Made by a program: the position numbers and the translations under genes. From Acidimicrobiaceae bacterium (GTDB taxonomy: Bacteria > Actinomycetota > Acidimicrobiia > Acidimicrobiales > RAAP-2), in contig PKWY01000048.1 of the NCBI GenBank assembly GCA_003132205.1, forward strand, positions 4,554 to 56,050: a stretch of DNA of 51,497 bases, given 5' to 3'. Numbering within the stretch: position 1 is the stretch's first letter; every line of letters starts with the position of its first letter. The notes beneath the pieces are model-generated. The model searched no databases, was not told where the DNA came from, and saw only the letters and a program-made list of their open reading frames with translations. Positions 31,926 through 40,297 of this stretch are shown one piece after another.

Positions 31926-32897
31926 ATGCTGACCTACGTGCTCCGGCGACTGGTGCAATCCTTCGTTGTACTGCTCATCGTGATGCTGATCATCTTCACA
32001 CTTCCTTACTTCGAAACCAACGGCATATTGGCCCCCGCGTACATTGTTCTCGGTACCCACGCCACCCCTAAAGCCGTTCACCTCTGGGGAGTCCAGAACG
32101 GGATGTTCCACCCCTATTTCGTGCGGTTCTGGAACTACCTAGACCAAGTCTTCGTCCACTTCAACTTGGGGCACTCGTACAAGCAGAACCTGTCGGTCTG
32201 GGGAATCATCTCACTGTATGTTCCGCGCACCATCTGGCTGGCCCTCACCTCGCTCATCTTGACGGTGTTGATCGCCCTTCCCTTGGGAATCTTCCAGGCC
32301 TCTAGGCGAAACACTGCCTTCGACTACGTTGCGACGAGCACCGCCTTCGTTCTCTACGGCATACCGGCCTTCCTGCTAGGCATCTTGGTCCTGCAGTTCT
32401 TCAGTTTCGGTTGGCCCCACCTGCCGGCATCACCGCCCGGAGGTGTCGCCGCGTGGGCGATGTTCACCGACCCCGCAGGCTTCGTCCTGCCGGTCCTCAC
32501 GTTGACCCTGCTCAGCATCGCCTTCCTCAGCCGTTTCATGCGCAGCGCCGTCTTGGAGGTGCTGGTCCAGGACTACGTGCGCACCGCCAAAGCGAAGGGT
32601 TGCGGCACAACCCGGGTACTCTTTCACCATTCGCTCCGCAATGCGCTCGGCCCCATCGTGATCATTCTCGGTCTCTACTTCCCCGGGCTCTTGGGAGGAG
32701 CCGTCGTCATCGAGAGCGTCTTTAACTACAGCGGACTCGGAATCCAGACCATCAACGCCGCTTCCACCCTCGACATCCCCACGGTGCTCGGCATCACCCT
32801 GTTGGTGGCGATACTGACACTGTTGGGCAACTTCATCGCCGACATGATGCTCGGCGTCGTGAATCCGCGGATTCGAATTGAGAGGTCGGGTCAATGA
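31926..32897 (+). CDS. Oligopeptide ABC transporter permease, DppB/OppB type
   Basis: A 323-residue inner-membrane permease. The N-terminus MLTYVLRRLVQSFVVLLIVMLIIF is the standard DppB opening with TM1. About six membrane segments follow, and the EAA loop is RSAVLEVLVQDYVRTAKAKGCG, which docks the ATPase. Start ATG at 31926. It overlaps the DppC-type gene by 4 bp (ATGA). An insertion between TM1 and the first conserved loop (about residues 40-90, TPKAVHLWGVQNGMFHPYF) is usual in the family. Confidence 0.92.
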   Translation: MLTYVLRRLVQSFVVLLIVMLIIFTLPYFETNGILAPAYIVLGTHATPKAVHLWGVQNGMFHPYFVRFWNYLDQVFVHFNLGHSYKQNLSVWGIISLYVPRTIWLALTSLILTVLIALPLGIFQASRRNTAFDYVATSTAFVLYGIPAFLLGILVLQFFSFGWPHLPASPPGGVAAWAMFTDPAGFVLPVLTLTLLSIAFLSRFMRSAVLEVLVQDYVRTAKAKGCGTTRVLFHHSLRNALGPIVIILGLYFPGLLGGAVVIESVFNYSGLGIQTINAASTLDIPTVLGITLLVAILTLLGNFIADMMLGVVNPRIRIERSGQ

Positions 32898-33832
32898 TGG
32901 ATCACTTCGGCCTCCCGCCGGCTGACACAGGCGTCGAGATTGCGGAGGGCTTGGACACTAACTTGGGCGACGTCATCGTGCCGATGTGGCAACAGCGCCT
33001 GCGCATCTTCGCCCACAACAAGCTGGCTATCGCTTCGGTCATCTTTCTCGTCGCCTTGGTCATCTTCTGTTTCCTGGGCCCGATCCTGTATCACACCAAC
33101 CAGACCGATCAAGCAACAGCCCTCAACAGTCCATTCAACGCAGCTCCATCTACGCGGCACCTGCTGGGAACGGACAGTTCGGGATTCGATGAGTTGGGAC
33201 GGATCATGTTCGGCGGTGAGTATTCGCTCAGCCTTGGCATGCTCGCGGGAATCATCACCATCGTGGTCGGGACGATTTACGGGATGATTTCCGGCTTCCT
33301 GGGCGGGATCGTGGACACCGTCATGATGCGCATCCTCGACGCGCTCCTCTCAATTCCCCTGCTCTTCCTCTTGATCACCCTCATCGCAGTCTTCACGAGG
33401 TCGACGCTCTTCCTTATCATCATCATCGGGGTGACCGGATGGTTCGGGAATGCGCGCATAATAAGGGGTGACGCCCTGCTCATAAAGAAACTCGAGTACT
33501 CACAAGCCGCCACCGCCATGGGCGCCAGCAAGTGGCACATCATCACCCGCCATGTCTTTCCCAACTCGATGAGCAACATCGTCACCGTCGCGACGTTCTC
33601 GGTGGCGGACGCGATCCTCTTCCTTTCCACGTTGGGGTTCCTCGGTCTTGGAATCCCCGCTCCCCAAACCGACTGGGGAACCATGCTGCAAGAAGGTTCC
33701 GTGCAGCAGTCCAATGGATTCTGGTGGGAGATCTACCCGACGGCGCTGCTCTTCGTGTTGCTCATCGTGGCCATCACCTACGTGGGCGAAGCCCTTCGCG
33801 ACGCGTTCGAAGTTCGCCTCCTCGAACGTTAG
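32894..33832 (+). CDS. Oligopeptide ABC transporter permease, DppC/OppC type
   Basis: A 312-residue permease. A cytoplasmic N-terminal tail leads into WQQRLRIFAHNKLAIASVIFLVAL, the family-typical amphipathic helix plus TM1. RHLLGTDSSGFDELGRIMFG is the DppC signature, and the EAA loop reads ALLIKKLEYSQAATAMGASKW. About six membrane segments. Partner of the preceding permease, translationally coupled by the 4-bp overlap. It is convergent with the ATPase gene, with 62 bp between them. Confidence 0.92.
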   Translation: MMDHFGLPPADTGVEIAEGLDTNLGDVIVPMWQQRLRIFAHNKLAIASVIFLVALVIFCFLGPILYHTNQTDQATALNSPFNAAPSTRHLLGTDSSGFDELGRIMFGGEYSLSLGMLAGIITIVVGTIYGMISGFLGGIVDTVMMRILDALLSIPLLFLLITLIAVFTRSTLFLIIIIGVTGWFGNARIIRGDALLIKKLEYSQAATAMGASKWHIITRHVFPNSMSNIVTVATFSVADAILFLSTLGFLGLGIPAPQTDWGTMLQEGSVQQSNGFWWEIYPTALLFVLLIVAITYVGEALRDAFEVRLLER

Positions 33833-33894
33833 ATCTCGTCATCGGGTCTTCACCGGGCCAGGCGACGTTCGAACTCAACACTGCGAAATGAACG

Positions 33895-35919
33895 TTAGAC
33901 GCGTTCGCCCAACGTCACCGGCGTCTTCAAAGGAAAGTGGCACGCCGCCCGCTGGGTTTCGCCGAAGTCCTGGTACTTCGGTTCCTCGTTTGCACAGATG
34001 TCCTGCGCTTTTGGGCAGCGGGTCCTGAAGCGGCAACCAGACGGTGGGTTTACGGGCGAGGGGAGCTCCCCTCTGACCTGAGTGCCACGCCGTTTGTGGG
34101 CCCGCTCGGGGTCCGGCACCGGCACCGCGTCCAGGAGGCCTTGGGTGTACGGGTGCGCCGGGGAGCGGAAGACCGACTCCGCATCGCCCAACTCAACGAT
34201 CTTGCCTAAATACATGACGGCAATCGTGTTGGCCATGTAGTAAACGACCGCGAGGTCGTGGCTCACCATCACGTAGGTGAGGTTGTGCTCGCGCTGGAGT
34301 TCCTTCATCAAGTTCAGAATCTGCGCCTGGATAGAGACATCGAGCGCGGAGACGGGCTCGTCCGCGACAATCAGACGGGGGTTGAGCGCCAGGGCCCGGG
34401 CAAATCCTATACGCTGACGCTGTCCACCCGAGAACTCGTGCGGGTAACGGTCCGCAGCCATCCGGTCGAGGCCCACGGAGAGCAGGAGTTCGCTCACACG
34501 TTCCTTCTGCTGAGCCTTCGTGCCCGCTCCCTGGATCAACAGTGGCTCTCCCAGAATCTGGGCAACTTTCATGCGCGGGTCAAGCGAAGAATACGGGTCT
34601 TGGAACATCATCTGACGATCTCGACGATCGGCACGCGACGTCTTGTGTCCCTTCGCTGACACGAGTTTCCCGTCGAAATGGACGGTGCCGGCAGTCACCG
34701 GCTCGAGACCCACAAGCATGCGCCCGATGGTCGTCTTGCCGCAGCCTGATTCACCCACGAGTCCCAAGGTCTCGCCTTGATTGAGCGTGAAGCTGACGCT
34801 CGATACCGCTTGGATGGCTCCAGTCTTGTGGCGAATCAACCCGCTCCTGATGGGATACTCCTTCACCAGTCCCTCGACTCGCATGAGCTCATTGGCCGTC
34901 TCGCCGACCGCCGCCGCGACCTCCTCCCTCGAGCTCACGACGAGGGGCTTGGGGCCAGAAGTCGGATGGAAGCACGCGTACGCGTGGTCGCCCTCGACGG
35001 ACAACTGGGGCTCCTCGGCTCGGCATTGATCGGTGGCGAATGAGCATCTCGGCGCAAAACGGCATGCCACTATCACCTTGCTCAGATCCGGGGGCATACC
35101 GGCGATCGAGGAGAGCTCGTGCTTTGTCGTGTTTTCCAGGTTAGGCATGGAAGCGAGGAGCGCCTGAGTATAGGGGTGGCGCATCGACCGAAAGAGCTCC
35201 GACGTCGCCGCCTCCTCGGCCTTCTTGCCGCCGTACATGACGATCACCCGATCGGTGCGGCCCGCGATCACGCCCATATCGTGGGTGATCAACAGCACCG
35301 CCATGTCCAGTTCCCTGCGCAAGTTATCGAGGATGTCAAGAATCTGAGCTTGGATGGTCACGTCAAGCGCCGTCGTAGGCTCGTCGGCGATCAGCAACTT
35401 CGGACTGCAAACCAGACCCATTGCGATAATGACGCGTTGACGCAGGCCACCAGAAAGTTCGAACGGGTACTGGTTGAGCCGCTCGGCGGGACGCGGCATC
35501 TCAACCATTTCGAGAACTTCCAACGCGCGTTTACGGGCGTCGGCCTCGCTCGCGCCAGTATGGATTCGCAGGCCTTCACCGATCTGACGACCGATCTTGG
35601 TGGTGGGATTGAGCGAACTCATAGGGTCTTGAGGAATAAGCGCGATGGTTCGACCCCGCTGGCTTTGCATCTCCTTTTCCGAAAGGGATGCGAGGTCCAC
35701 GCCGTTGAGCAGAACGTTACCGCCCGCAATCTTCCCGTTGCCGGGCAGGAGTCGCATGATGGCCAGTCCGGAAGTTGTCTTGCCGCAGCCCGACTCGCCA
35801 ACGAGACCCACGCACTCTCCGGGATCGATCGAGAGCGAAAAATCATCCACTGCGGTCGCAAACTTGTCACGCGACGAAAACTGAACCTTCAGGTTGTTGA
35901 CGGTGAGCAAAGTAGACAT
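33895..35919 (-). CDS. Fused double ABC ATPase, DppD-DppF type
   Basis: A 674-residue protein with two complete ABC ATPase modules. Module 1 (about 1-330): Walker [17 protein letters not shown], signature [12 protein letters not shown], Walker [15 protein letters not shown] and the oligopeptide C-terminal region [18 protein letters not shown]. Module 2 (about 345-674): [45 protein letters not shown], with C-terminal [14 protein letters not shown]. The paired cysteine clusters at each module end are typical of peptide/nickel transporters. It presumably energises the two permeases although it is transcribed from the opposite strand with its own promoter right of 35919. Confidence 0.93.
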   Translation of the reverse strand: MSTLLTVNNLKVQFSSRDKFATAVDDFSLSIDPGECVGLVGESGCGKTTSGLAIMRLLPGNGKIAGGNVLLNGVDLASLSEKEMQSQRGRTIALIPQDPMSSLNPTTKIGRQIGEGLRIHTGASEADARKRALEVLEMVEMPRPAERLNQYPFELSGGLRQRVIIAMGLVCSPKLLIADEPTTALDVTIQAQILDILDNLRRELDMAVLLITHDMGVIAGRTDRVIVMYGGKKAEEAATSELFRSMRHPYTQALLASMPNLENTTKHELSSIAGMPPDLSKVIVACRFAPRCSFATDQCRAEEPQLSVEGDHAYACFHPTSGPKPLVVSSREEVAAAVGETANELMRVEGLVKEYPIRSGLIRHKTGAIQAVSSVSFTLNQGETLGLVGESGCGKTTIGRMLVGLEPVTAGTVHFDGKLVSAKGHKTSRADRRDRQMMFQDPYSSLDPRMKVAQILGEPLLIQGAGTKAQQKERVSELLLSVGLDRMAADRYPHEFSGGQRQRIGFARALALNPRLIVADEPVSALDVSIQAQILNLMKELQREHNLTYVMVSHDLAVVYYMANTIAVMYLGKIVELGDAESVFRSPAHPYTQGLLDAVPVPDPERAHKRRGTQVRGELPSPVNPPSGCRFRTRCPKAQDICANEEPKYQDFGETQRAACHFPLKTPVTLGERV

Positions 35920-35996
35920 AGTTAGGTAATCTTACTCGTCGATGCCGGTTTCCTAGATCTCAAGATTCGTCGAGAATCCAATCCAGACACGAGCGA

Positions 35997-36668
35997 TCAG
36001 TGCTGCCATTGAGGAAGTCTCCATGACTGGCGATGTTGAAGTGTTGGACCTTGCTGTCGAATTGCCGCGAGATGTTCCGGTGCCCCGTAGCCCTTGTTCG
36101 ATGACCAGCCGAATTCCGGAGATGCCTCGTGCAGTTGGACCATCAACTGATCGCGACTGACCTTGGCGAGGATAGCCGCGGCGGCGATGGCGGCGCTACG
36201 TTGATCCCCTTTCACAATGGTGGTGAACGGCAATCGCGCGTACGCGAGCCGAGGTGGCGGGTCAACACCGAATCCGATGTCGAGAGGCGCCGTCAGGAGA
36301 TTGAACGATCCATCAATCAAGGCGTGGGTCGGGCAGATTCTCAGTCCATCGAGGGCCCTCGTCGCCGCGACTGCGAGGGCCAGTCGAAGCCCCCACGCGT
36401 CTATCTCTCGCGCACTCACCGAACCGAGGGACCAGTCGGCCGACCACGCCCTCAACGGTTCGACGAGAGCTTCGCGCTGCGATGCCGTCAAGAGTTTCGA
36501 GTCGTTGAGCCCTGCGGGCGCCGGCGCGTCATTCACGACAACAACTGCGCCGACGGTCAGCGGTCCAGCCAGGGCGCCTCGACCCACCTCGTCGATCCCG
36601 ACCACCACTTCACCCCGGGCGACCAACGGGCGCTCGTGGGAAAGCAGGTCAGCATCGGTTGAGGTCAC
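35997..36668 (-). CDS. rnhB: Ribonuclease HII
   Basis: About 223 residues from GTG 36668; the frame extends further upstream but would run over the start of the divergent fbiD, and the GGAGG next to this GTG is tight, so the start is not certain. Signatures: VVGIDEVGRGALAGPLTVGAVV with Asp26-Glu27, HALIDGSFN with the third acidic residue, VKGDQRSAAIAAAAILAKVSRD and GYGAPEH near the C-terminus. It removes RNA from RNA-DNA hybrids and single misincorporated ribonucleotides. Divergent from fbiD with 43 bp between starts. Confidence 0.93.
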   Translation of the reverse strand: MTSTDADLLSHERPLVARGEVVVGIDEVGRGALAGPLTVGAVVVVNDAPAPAGLNDSKLLTASQREALVEPLRAWSADWSLGSVSAREIDAWGLRLALAVAATRALDGLRICPTHALIDGSFNLLTAPLDIGFGVDPPPRLAYARLPFTTIVKGDQRSAAIAAAAILAKVSRDQLMVQLHEASPEFGWSSNKGYGAPEHLAAIRQQGPTLQHRQSWRLPQWQH

Positions 36669-36711
36669 CCTCCAAGGGTACCGATGGTGGTTGCCCCTAG
36701 CATTCACACTC

Positions 36712-37260
36712 ATGAACAACCTCGCCGTCGTCGTGCCTCTCAAACGATTTGACGTCGCGAAAAAGCGCCTACGCCAAGGTGGCGCGGAGCAGGTCACCGC
36801 GCTCGCGCGAGGGCTTGCCGAGGGCGTCCTGCTCAACTGCTCGCCGCGCCACGTGATCGTTCTCAGTGAGTCAGATGAGGTTTCCGACTTCGCCCGCGAG
36901 AAGGGAATCGAAGTCTTCGAATCCGGCGCGAGGGGCCTCAACGAAGCGGTGCAACTCGCCTACGAAGCGTTGGGAGAACGTTTCGACCAACTCATCTTCG
37001 TGCACGGTGACCTGAAGCACCCCGAAGGGCTCGGGACTTTCGATCCCGGCGGCGGCGTCACCATCATCACCGACCATCACCGAAGGGGCACCAACGTTCT
37101 CGCGCTGCCAACGCGGACGGAGTTCCGGTTCTTCTACGGTCCCGATTCGAAGACCCTGCACGAGCGAGAGGCCCAGCGGCTCGGACTCGCCTGTCGAGTC
37201 ATCACCGACAGCCCCTGGGCCCTCGACGTCGACGAGCCCGGCGACCTGGAGGGCACCTAG
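36712..37260 (+). CDS. fbiD: 2-phospho-L-lactate/phosphoenolpyruvate guanylyltransferase
   Basis: A 182-residue nucleotidyltransferase of the CofC/FbiD family, which activates phosphoenolpyruvate or 2-phospholactate with GTP in coenzyme F420 biosynthesis. Signatures: VVVPLKRFDVAKKRL at the N-terminus (nucleotide-binding loop), FVHGDLKHP (metal-binding acidic region; the family usually has D-x-P), ITDHHRRGTNVLALP and RVITDSPWALDVDEPGDL. Start ATG 36712; the frame extends upstream but overlaps rnhB. The gene indicates an F420-producing organism. It ends just before a strong hairpin. Confidence 0.9.
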   Translation: MNNLAVVVPLKRFDVAKKRLRQGGAEQVTALARGLAEGVLLNCSPRHVIVLSESDEVSDFAREKGIEVFESGARGLNEAVQLAYEALGERFDQLIFVHGDLKHPEGLGTFDPGGGVTIITDHHRRGTNVLALPTRTEFRFFYGPDSKTLHEREAQRLGLACRVITDSPWALDVDEPGDLEGT

Positions 37261-37266
37261 ACGGCA

Positions 37267-37294
37267 TTCGAGGGGGCCCGAAGGCCCCCTCGAA
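37267..37294. terminator. Bidirectional terminator hairpin
   Basis: A perfect 12-bp stem (37267-37278 with 37283-37294) with CGAA tetraloop lies between the convergent fbiD and histone-like genes, 6 bp after the fbiD stop. Symmetry and position fit a terminator for both; U-runs are weak. Confidence 0.8.
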
Positions 37295-37318
37295 CTCAAA
37301 TCCCACAAGGGACTGAAA

Positions 37319-37636
37319 CTACATACGCTTAGCGACGCGCTTCACGGCCTTCTTTGCAGGGGCCTTCTTCGCGACCCTCTTGGCTGGAGCCTTCTTGGCT
37401 ACGGCCTTCTTGGCTGGAGCCTTCTTGGCTACGGCCTTCTTGGCTGGAGCCTTCTTCGCTACCTTCTTGGCGGCAGCCTTCCTGGCTGGAGCCTTCTTGG
37501 CTACGGCCTTCTTGGCTACGGCCTTCTTGGCTGGAGCCTTCTTAGCTACGGCCTTCTTTGCAGGGGCCCTCTTCTTTACTACCTTCTTGGCTGGAGCCTT
37601 CTTAGCTACGGCCTTCTTCTTCGCGGCTGTTGCCAC
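37319..37636 (-). CDS. Stand-alone Lys/Ala-rich histone H1-like repeat protein
   Basis: A 105-residue protein made almost only of Lys, Ala, Pro, Val and Arg, built from a decapeptide of the form [10 protein letters not shown] repeated about nine times with variations, ending [11 protein letters not shown]. At DNA level this is a near-perfect 30-bp tandem repeat with unit spacing also at 15 bp. GTG start with an excellent AAGGAGG. There is no HU fold or other domain; it resembles the C-terminal tails of actinobacterial HupB/HupS or chlamydial Hc1. Expected role: non-specific nucleic-acid binding and chromosome compaction. Repeat number may vary between strains by slippage. Confidence 0.85.
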   Translation of the reverse strand: MATAAKKKAVAKKAPAKKVVKKRAPAKKAVAKKAPAKKAVAKKAVAKKAPARKAAAKKVAKKAPAKKAVAKKAPAKKAVAKKAPAKRVAKKAPAKKAVKRVAKRM

Positions 37637-37649
37637 TTGCCCTCCTTGG

Positions 37650-37665
37650 GACTCAACGTTGAATC
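37650..37665. promoter_or_regulatory. Palindrome upstream of the histone-like gene
   Basis: GACTCAACGTTGAATC, a 16-bp dyad with a perfect TCAACGTTGA core and only one mismatched pair, lies 14 bp before the GTG start and just beyond its ribosome site. It could be an operator or a 5'-UTR hairpin. Prediction only. Confidence 0.4.
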
Positions 37666-37885
37666 AATTTGGGACCTCGAGGACACCACCGTGGTGCCCT
37701 CAAACTTGGTACCGCCTTGATAGACGTGAACTCGACCATGTACCACCCAGCTTCACAGCTGTGCGGCGACTGTTCGCAGTGCACGGTCCTCGCGGAAGAG
37801 CGCGATACAAAAATGTTGCGAGCAACACTCCGGTAAAACTTTTGCCTCCTCCGCAGAAGGACATTTAAAAGTTCACTCGCTTTAC

Positions 37886-37928
37886 ACACAAATGTCAAGC
37901 ATTTCGAAACTTTTTACAACATTTGTGT
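37886..37928. repeat. 10-bp inverted repeat in AT-rich DNA at the coupling-protein start
   Basis: ACACAAATGT (37886-37895) and ACATTTGTGT (37919-37928) are perfect inverted copies separated by 23 bp of AT-rich sequence; each right flank shares TCAAG or a similar run. The second arm ends three bases before the GTG start chosen for the coupling ATPase. It may be an operator or part of an origin of transfer. The rest of the 37637-37931 interval, AT-rich by local standards, holds only divergent promoters as far as I can see. Confidence 0.5.
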
Positions 37929-37931
37929 CAA

Positions 37932-39236
37932 GTGAAAAATTTCGACGGCATCTATCTCGGTCGCTCGCACGACCGTGACGCGTCGAGCGGACCGCAACGA
38001 TCGACACTCGTACTTGGTCCAAGTCGAAGCGGAAAGACAACTTCGCTCATCATTCCGAATCTTCTTCTCACGTCACGCAGCTGCGTGATCACGTCGACGA
38101 AGAACGATGTCGTGTCGCTCATGTCGCGCGCGAACCGCGACGGCGCGACCTTGCTGTTTGATCCTTCGGGCACGGTGGAGACTCCGCCCGGCGTGCGAAA
38201 GGTCGGCTACTCGCCCATTCGCCAGTCACGCGAGTGGGACGGCGCGATGCTCGCGTCGCGCAGCCTCATCGACGTGGCGAGGCGGGGCCGCGGCGAGCGG
38301 GGGGACGACCACTGGACCGAGCGTGCCGGCGCCCTCGTCGCTCCCCTTCTGCACGCCGCGGCCTTGAAAGACGAATCGCTCGGGCGTCTGGCGTCGCGCG
38401 TCGACGAGCGAAGCGGCGACGATGCGCTCCACGAACTCAACGAGCGATACGGCGAGCACCACCCCTCGGTGAGCCTTCTTCGAGGCGTTCTCGCCACCGA
38501 GGAGCGCGAGCGCTCGGGGATCTGGTCAACCGCCTCGGGCCTGTTCTCGGGCATGCGGACCGACGCGGCCCGGGCGTCGGCCCGCCAGGCGCCGCTCGAC
38601 GTCGACGCATTTCTGTCCGGCCCCCACCAACTGCACATCGTGGCTCCGAGTCGCCATCAAGCCGTGACCACCCCACTGGTGGTCGGTCTGGTCGAAGAAC
38701 TGGTCCACGCGACCTACGACCGCCACGAGCGGGGGGCACGACTTCTCCTCGCCCTCGACGAACTCGCCAACGTCGCGCCGCTGCCGCGCCTGTCGAGCAT
38801 CGTTTCCGAAGGAGGGGGTCAGGGCGTCCTCACGCTCGCGTGTCTGCAGGACCTGAGCCAGGCACGAAGCAGGTGGGGGACTTCCGGTGAGGGCTTCCTC
38901 TCGCTCTTTCCGACAACCGTCGTGCTGCCAGGGATCGCCGACCGGCCCACGTTGGAACTTCTGCAGCATCTGGCCGGCCGGTCGCTCGTTTCGAGCCCCA
39001 CGGTGCAGGTCGGTCGCCGAGGAAAAACGGCGGGCTACTCAACTAGTTGGGTGGAGCGCGACCGCGCCACCCTCGCCACCATCGCCCAGGGCCGGCCCGG
39101 ATACGGGCTCGGGCTTGACGCCACCAAGTCGATGAAGTGGATTGAGCTCACCCCGGCGTACCGCGACGAGAGATTTCGCGGCTACCTCGACCGGTCCGAC
39201 CTCTCGGATCGATCGGACCGGTCACGCGAACGTTGA
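37932..39236 (+). CDS. VirD4/TraG-like type IV coupling ATPase without membrane anchor
   Basis: About 434 residues from GTG 37932 (a TTG at 37923 would add three); no ribosome site is visible before either, so it may be leaderless. Walker A is LVLGPSRSGKTTSLIIPNLL (Lys35), followed by CVITSTKNDVV as in VirD4/TraG proteins; Walker B is LLLALDELANVAPLPRL with a downstream EGGGQGVLTLACLQDLSQAR, the TraM-recognition/coupling-protein signature. Typical coupling proteins have two N-terminal membrane helices; these are lacking here. It would deliver relaxase-bound DNA to a transfer channel. The tail is RSDLSDRSDRSRER, encoded by a hairpin shared with the convergent relaxase gene (55-bp overlap). Confidence 0.85.
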   Translation: MKNFDGIYLGRSHDRDASSGPQRSTLVLGPSRSGKTTSLIIPNLLLTSRSCVITSTKNDVVSLMSRANRDGATLLFDPSGTVETPPGVRKVGYSPIRQSREWDGAMLASRSLIDVARRGRGERGDDHWTERAGALVAPLLHAAALKDESLGRLASRVDERSGDDALHELNERYGEHHPSVSLLRGVLATEERERSGIWSTASGLFSGMRTDAARASARQAPLDVDAFLSGPHQLHIVAPSRHQAVTTPLVVGLVEELVHATYDRHERGARLLLALDELANVAPLPRLSSIVSEGGGQGVLTLACLQDLSQARSRWGTSGEGFLSLFPTTVVLPGIADRPTLELLQHLAGRSLVSSPTVQVGRRGKTAGYSTSWVERDRATLATIAQGRPGYGLGLDATKSMKWIELTPAYRDERFRGYLDRSDLSDRSDRSRER

Positions 39237-40264
39237 CTCCATTCCAGAAAATCCCTCCCAATCAACGGACGTGGTCCCTTCTCGCGCACGAGACCGGACA
39301 TCCTCGCCTGGGTGACGCCTATGGACAACTCTCGGACGCCGCGCGAGTTCACGAGTGCCGGGTAGAACTCGTCGATCAACTTGGTCATTTCGCGAGGACT
39401 CTGTCCAAAACGGGCGGCATTGGACCACGCCTCGACGATGTGGCGCCTCGCGACATCGAAGCGTCCCTCCAGCGAACCGGCAAAGGAGTGCTCGTCGAGA
39501 CTCTTCCGATTGCAGTGCGGCGCGGGCACCGAGCCCTGGGATTCGAACCGCTGCCGGTCCCTCTCCCAGGCGGCGAGAACGTCCTCCCTTTGCCAGTTCA
39601 GTTTCTCACCACGCTGGTTGAAGTGTCCGCCCCACAGGACTCGATACCCCTCGTCAAGGCCTTCCACGTGTTCGATGCCCTGGAACGAGCGCCACGCGGC
39701 CCAAGGAGTCCGTTCGTCCAGTTCGTGGCGGAGCGAAGATCGATACAGCGCATCTGCAGCCTTCACGTGAACGAACAAGGAACGACTGTCGAGCACCGAA
39801 TGGGCATTCTCGGGCCTCGCGCCGACCAAGACGTGGTCGTGCAGGTGGGGCTCGCCGTGTCGATTTATCCCGTGGGTGAAACTCACGATGCTGTTCCATC
39901 GTGCACGCTCGTCACGTTCCACCCCGCCGCGCCGGTCCCTCACGACCAGTGCGCGGTCCTCCAGATAGTCGACGGTTGCCCGAACCGACTCACGATGGGC
40001 CGCAATAACACCGGGTGCGTTCCTGGGATCGAGCGCGACCAGGATGGAAATGGGCCGGGGCGCGGCGATGACCAGGTCGTAGCCCTGAATCCGCGATCGC
40101 TCGCTGGTGGAGAGGACCTTCGCCACGTCGTGAGGCTCGCGAACGTCGCCCTCGCCGCGCAGCCACCATCCCGCGTCGCCGTCTCGAAGACCCTCCAACT
40201 CTGTGGCGCGGTCGTCGGTGAAGTAGGCGACGTCGTTTGAACGCCGAGTGAACATGCGCAGCAC
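39182..40264 (-). CDS. TrwC-type (MobF) relaxase, minimal
   Basis: About 360 residues from GTG 40264, placed five bases after GGAGGT; TTG 40267 and ATG 40255 are alternatives. Only the relaxase domain is present, without the helicase of TrwC/TraI. Evidence: YDLVIAAPRPISILVALDP corresponds to the DLTFSAPKSVSLL motif, HRESVRATVDYLE follows, and the metal-binding triad is His131 (SFTHGINR), His142 and His144 (PHLHDHVLVGA). Candidate nucleophile Tyr14 (VAYFTDD); the second tyrosine pair of classical MobF enzymes is not seen. It would nick an oriT and stay covalently bound. It lies 33 bp downstream of pafBC on the same strand and is convergent with the coupling ATPase. Confidence 0.85.
   Translation of the reverse strand: MLRMFTRRSNDVAYFTDDRATELEGLRDGDAGWWLRGEGDVREPHDVAKVLSTSERSRIQGYDLVIAAPRPISILVALDPRNAPGVIAAHRESVRATVDYLEDRALVVRDRRGGVERDERARWNSIVSFTHGINRHGEPHLHDHVLVGARPENAHSVLDSRSLFVHVKAADALYRSSLRHELDERTPWAAWRSFQGIEHVEGLDEGYRVLWGGHFNQRGEKLNWQREDVLAAWERDRQRFESQGSVPAPHCNRKSLDEHSFAGSLEGRFDVARRHIVEAWSNAARFGQSPREMTKLIDEFYPALVNSRGVRELSIGVTQARMSGLVREKGPRPLIGRDFLEWSQRSRDRSDRSERSDRSR
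39189..39223. terminator. Hairpin inside the overlapping 3' ends of coupling ATPase and relaxase genes
   Basis: GACCGGTCCGA (39189-39199) and its perfect complement (39213-39223) enclose 13 nt containing GATCGATC-like sequence. Because of the symmetry, both genes encode Arg/Ser/Asp tails from it. It can serve as a terminator in either direction. Confidence 0.6.
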
Positions 40265-40269
40265 CAAGC

Positions 40270-40283
40270 ACCTCCGTGGAGGT
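40270..40283 (-). promoter_or_regulatory. Palindrome covering the relaxase ribosome-binding site
   Basis: On the minus strand the sequence ACCTCCACGGAGGT is a perfect 14-bp palindrome that contains the Shine-Dalgarno GGAGGT. In mRNA it can fold with the anti-SD ACCTC pairing to GAGGT, which would hold the ribosome site closed. Confidence 0.5.
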
Positions 40284-40297
40284 ACTCAACGGTCGCT

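Noticed and set aside
37340..37630. Possible CRISPR or VNTR-only region
   Set aside because: The 15/30-bp periodicity has no unique spacers and is explained by the [10 protein letters not shown] coding repeat with proper start and ribosome site.
39233..40240. 335-codon open frame on the plus strand after the coupling ATPase
   Set aside because: It is antisense to the relaxase, which has the three-histidine motif and a well-placed ribosome site.
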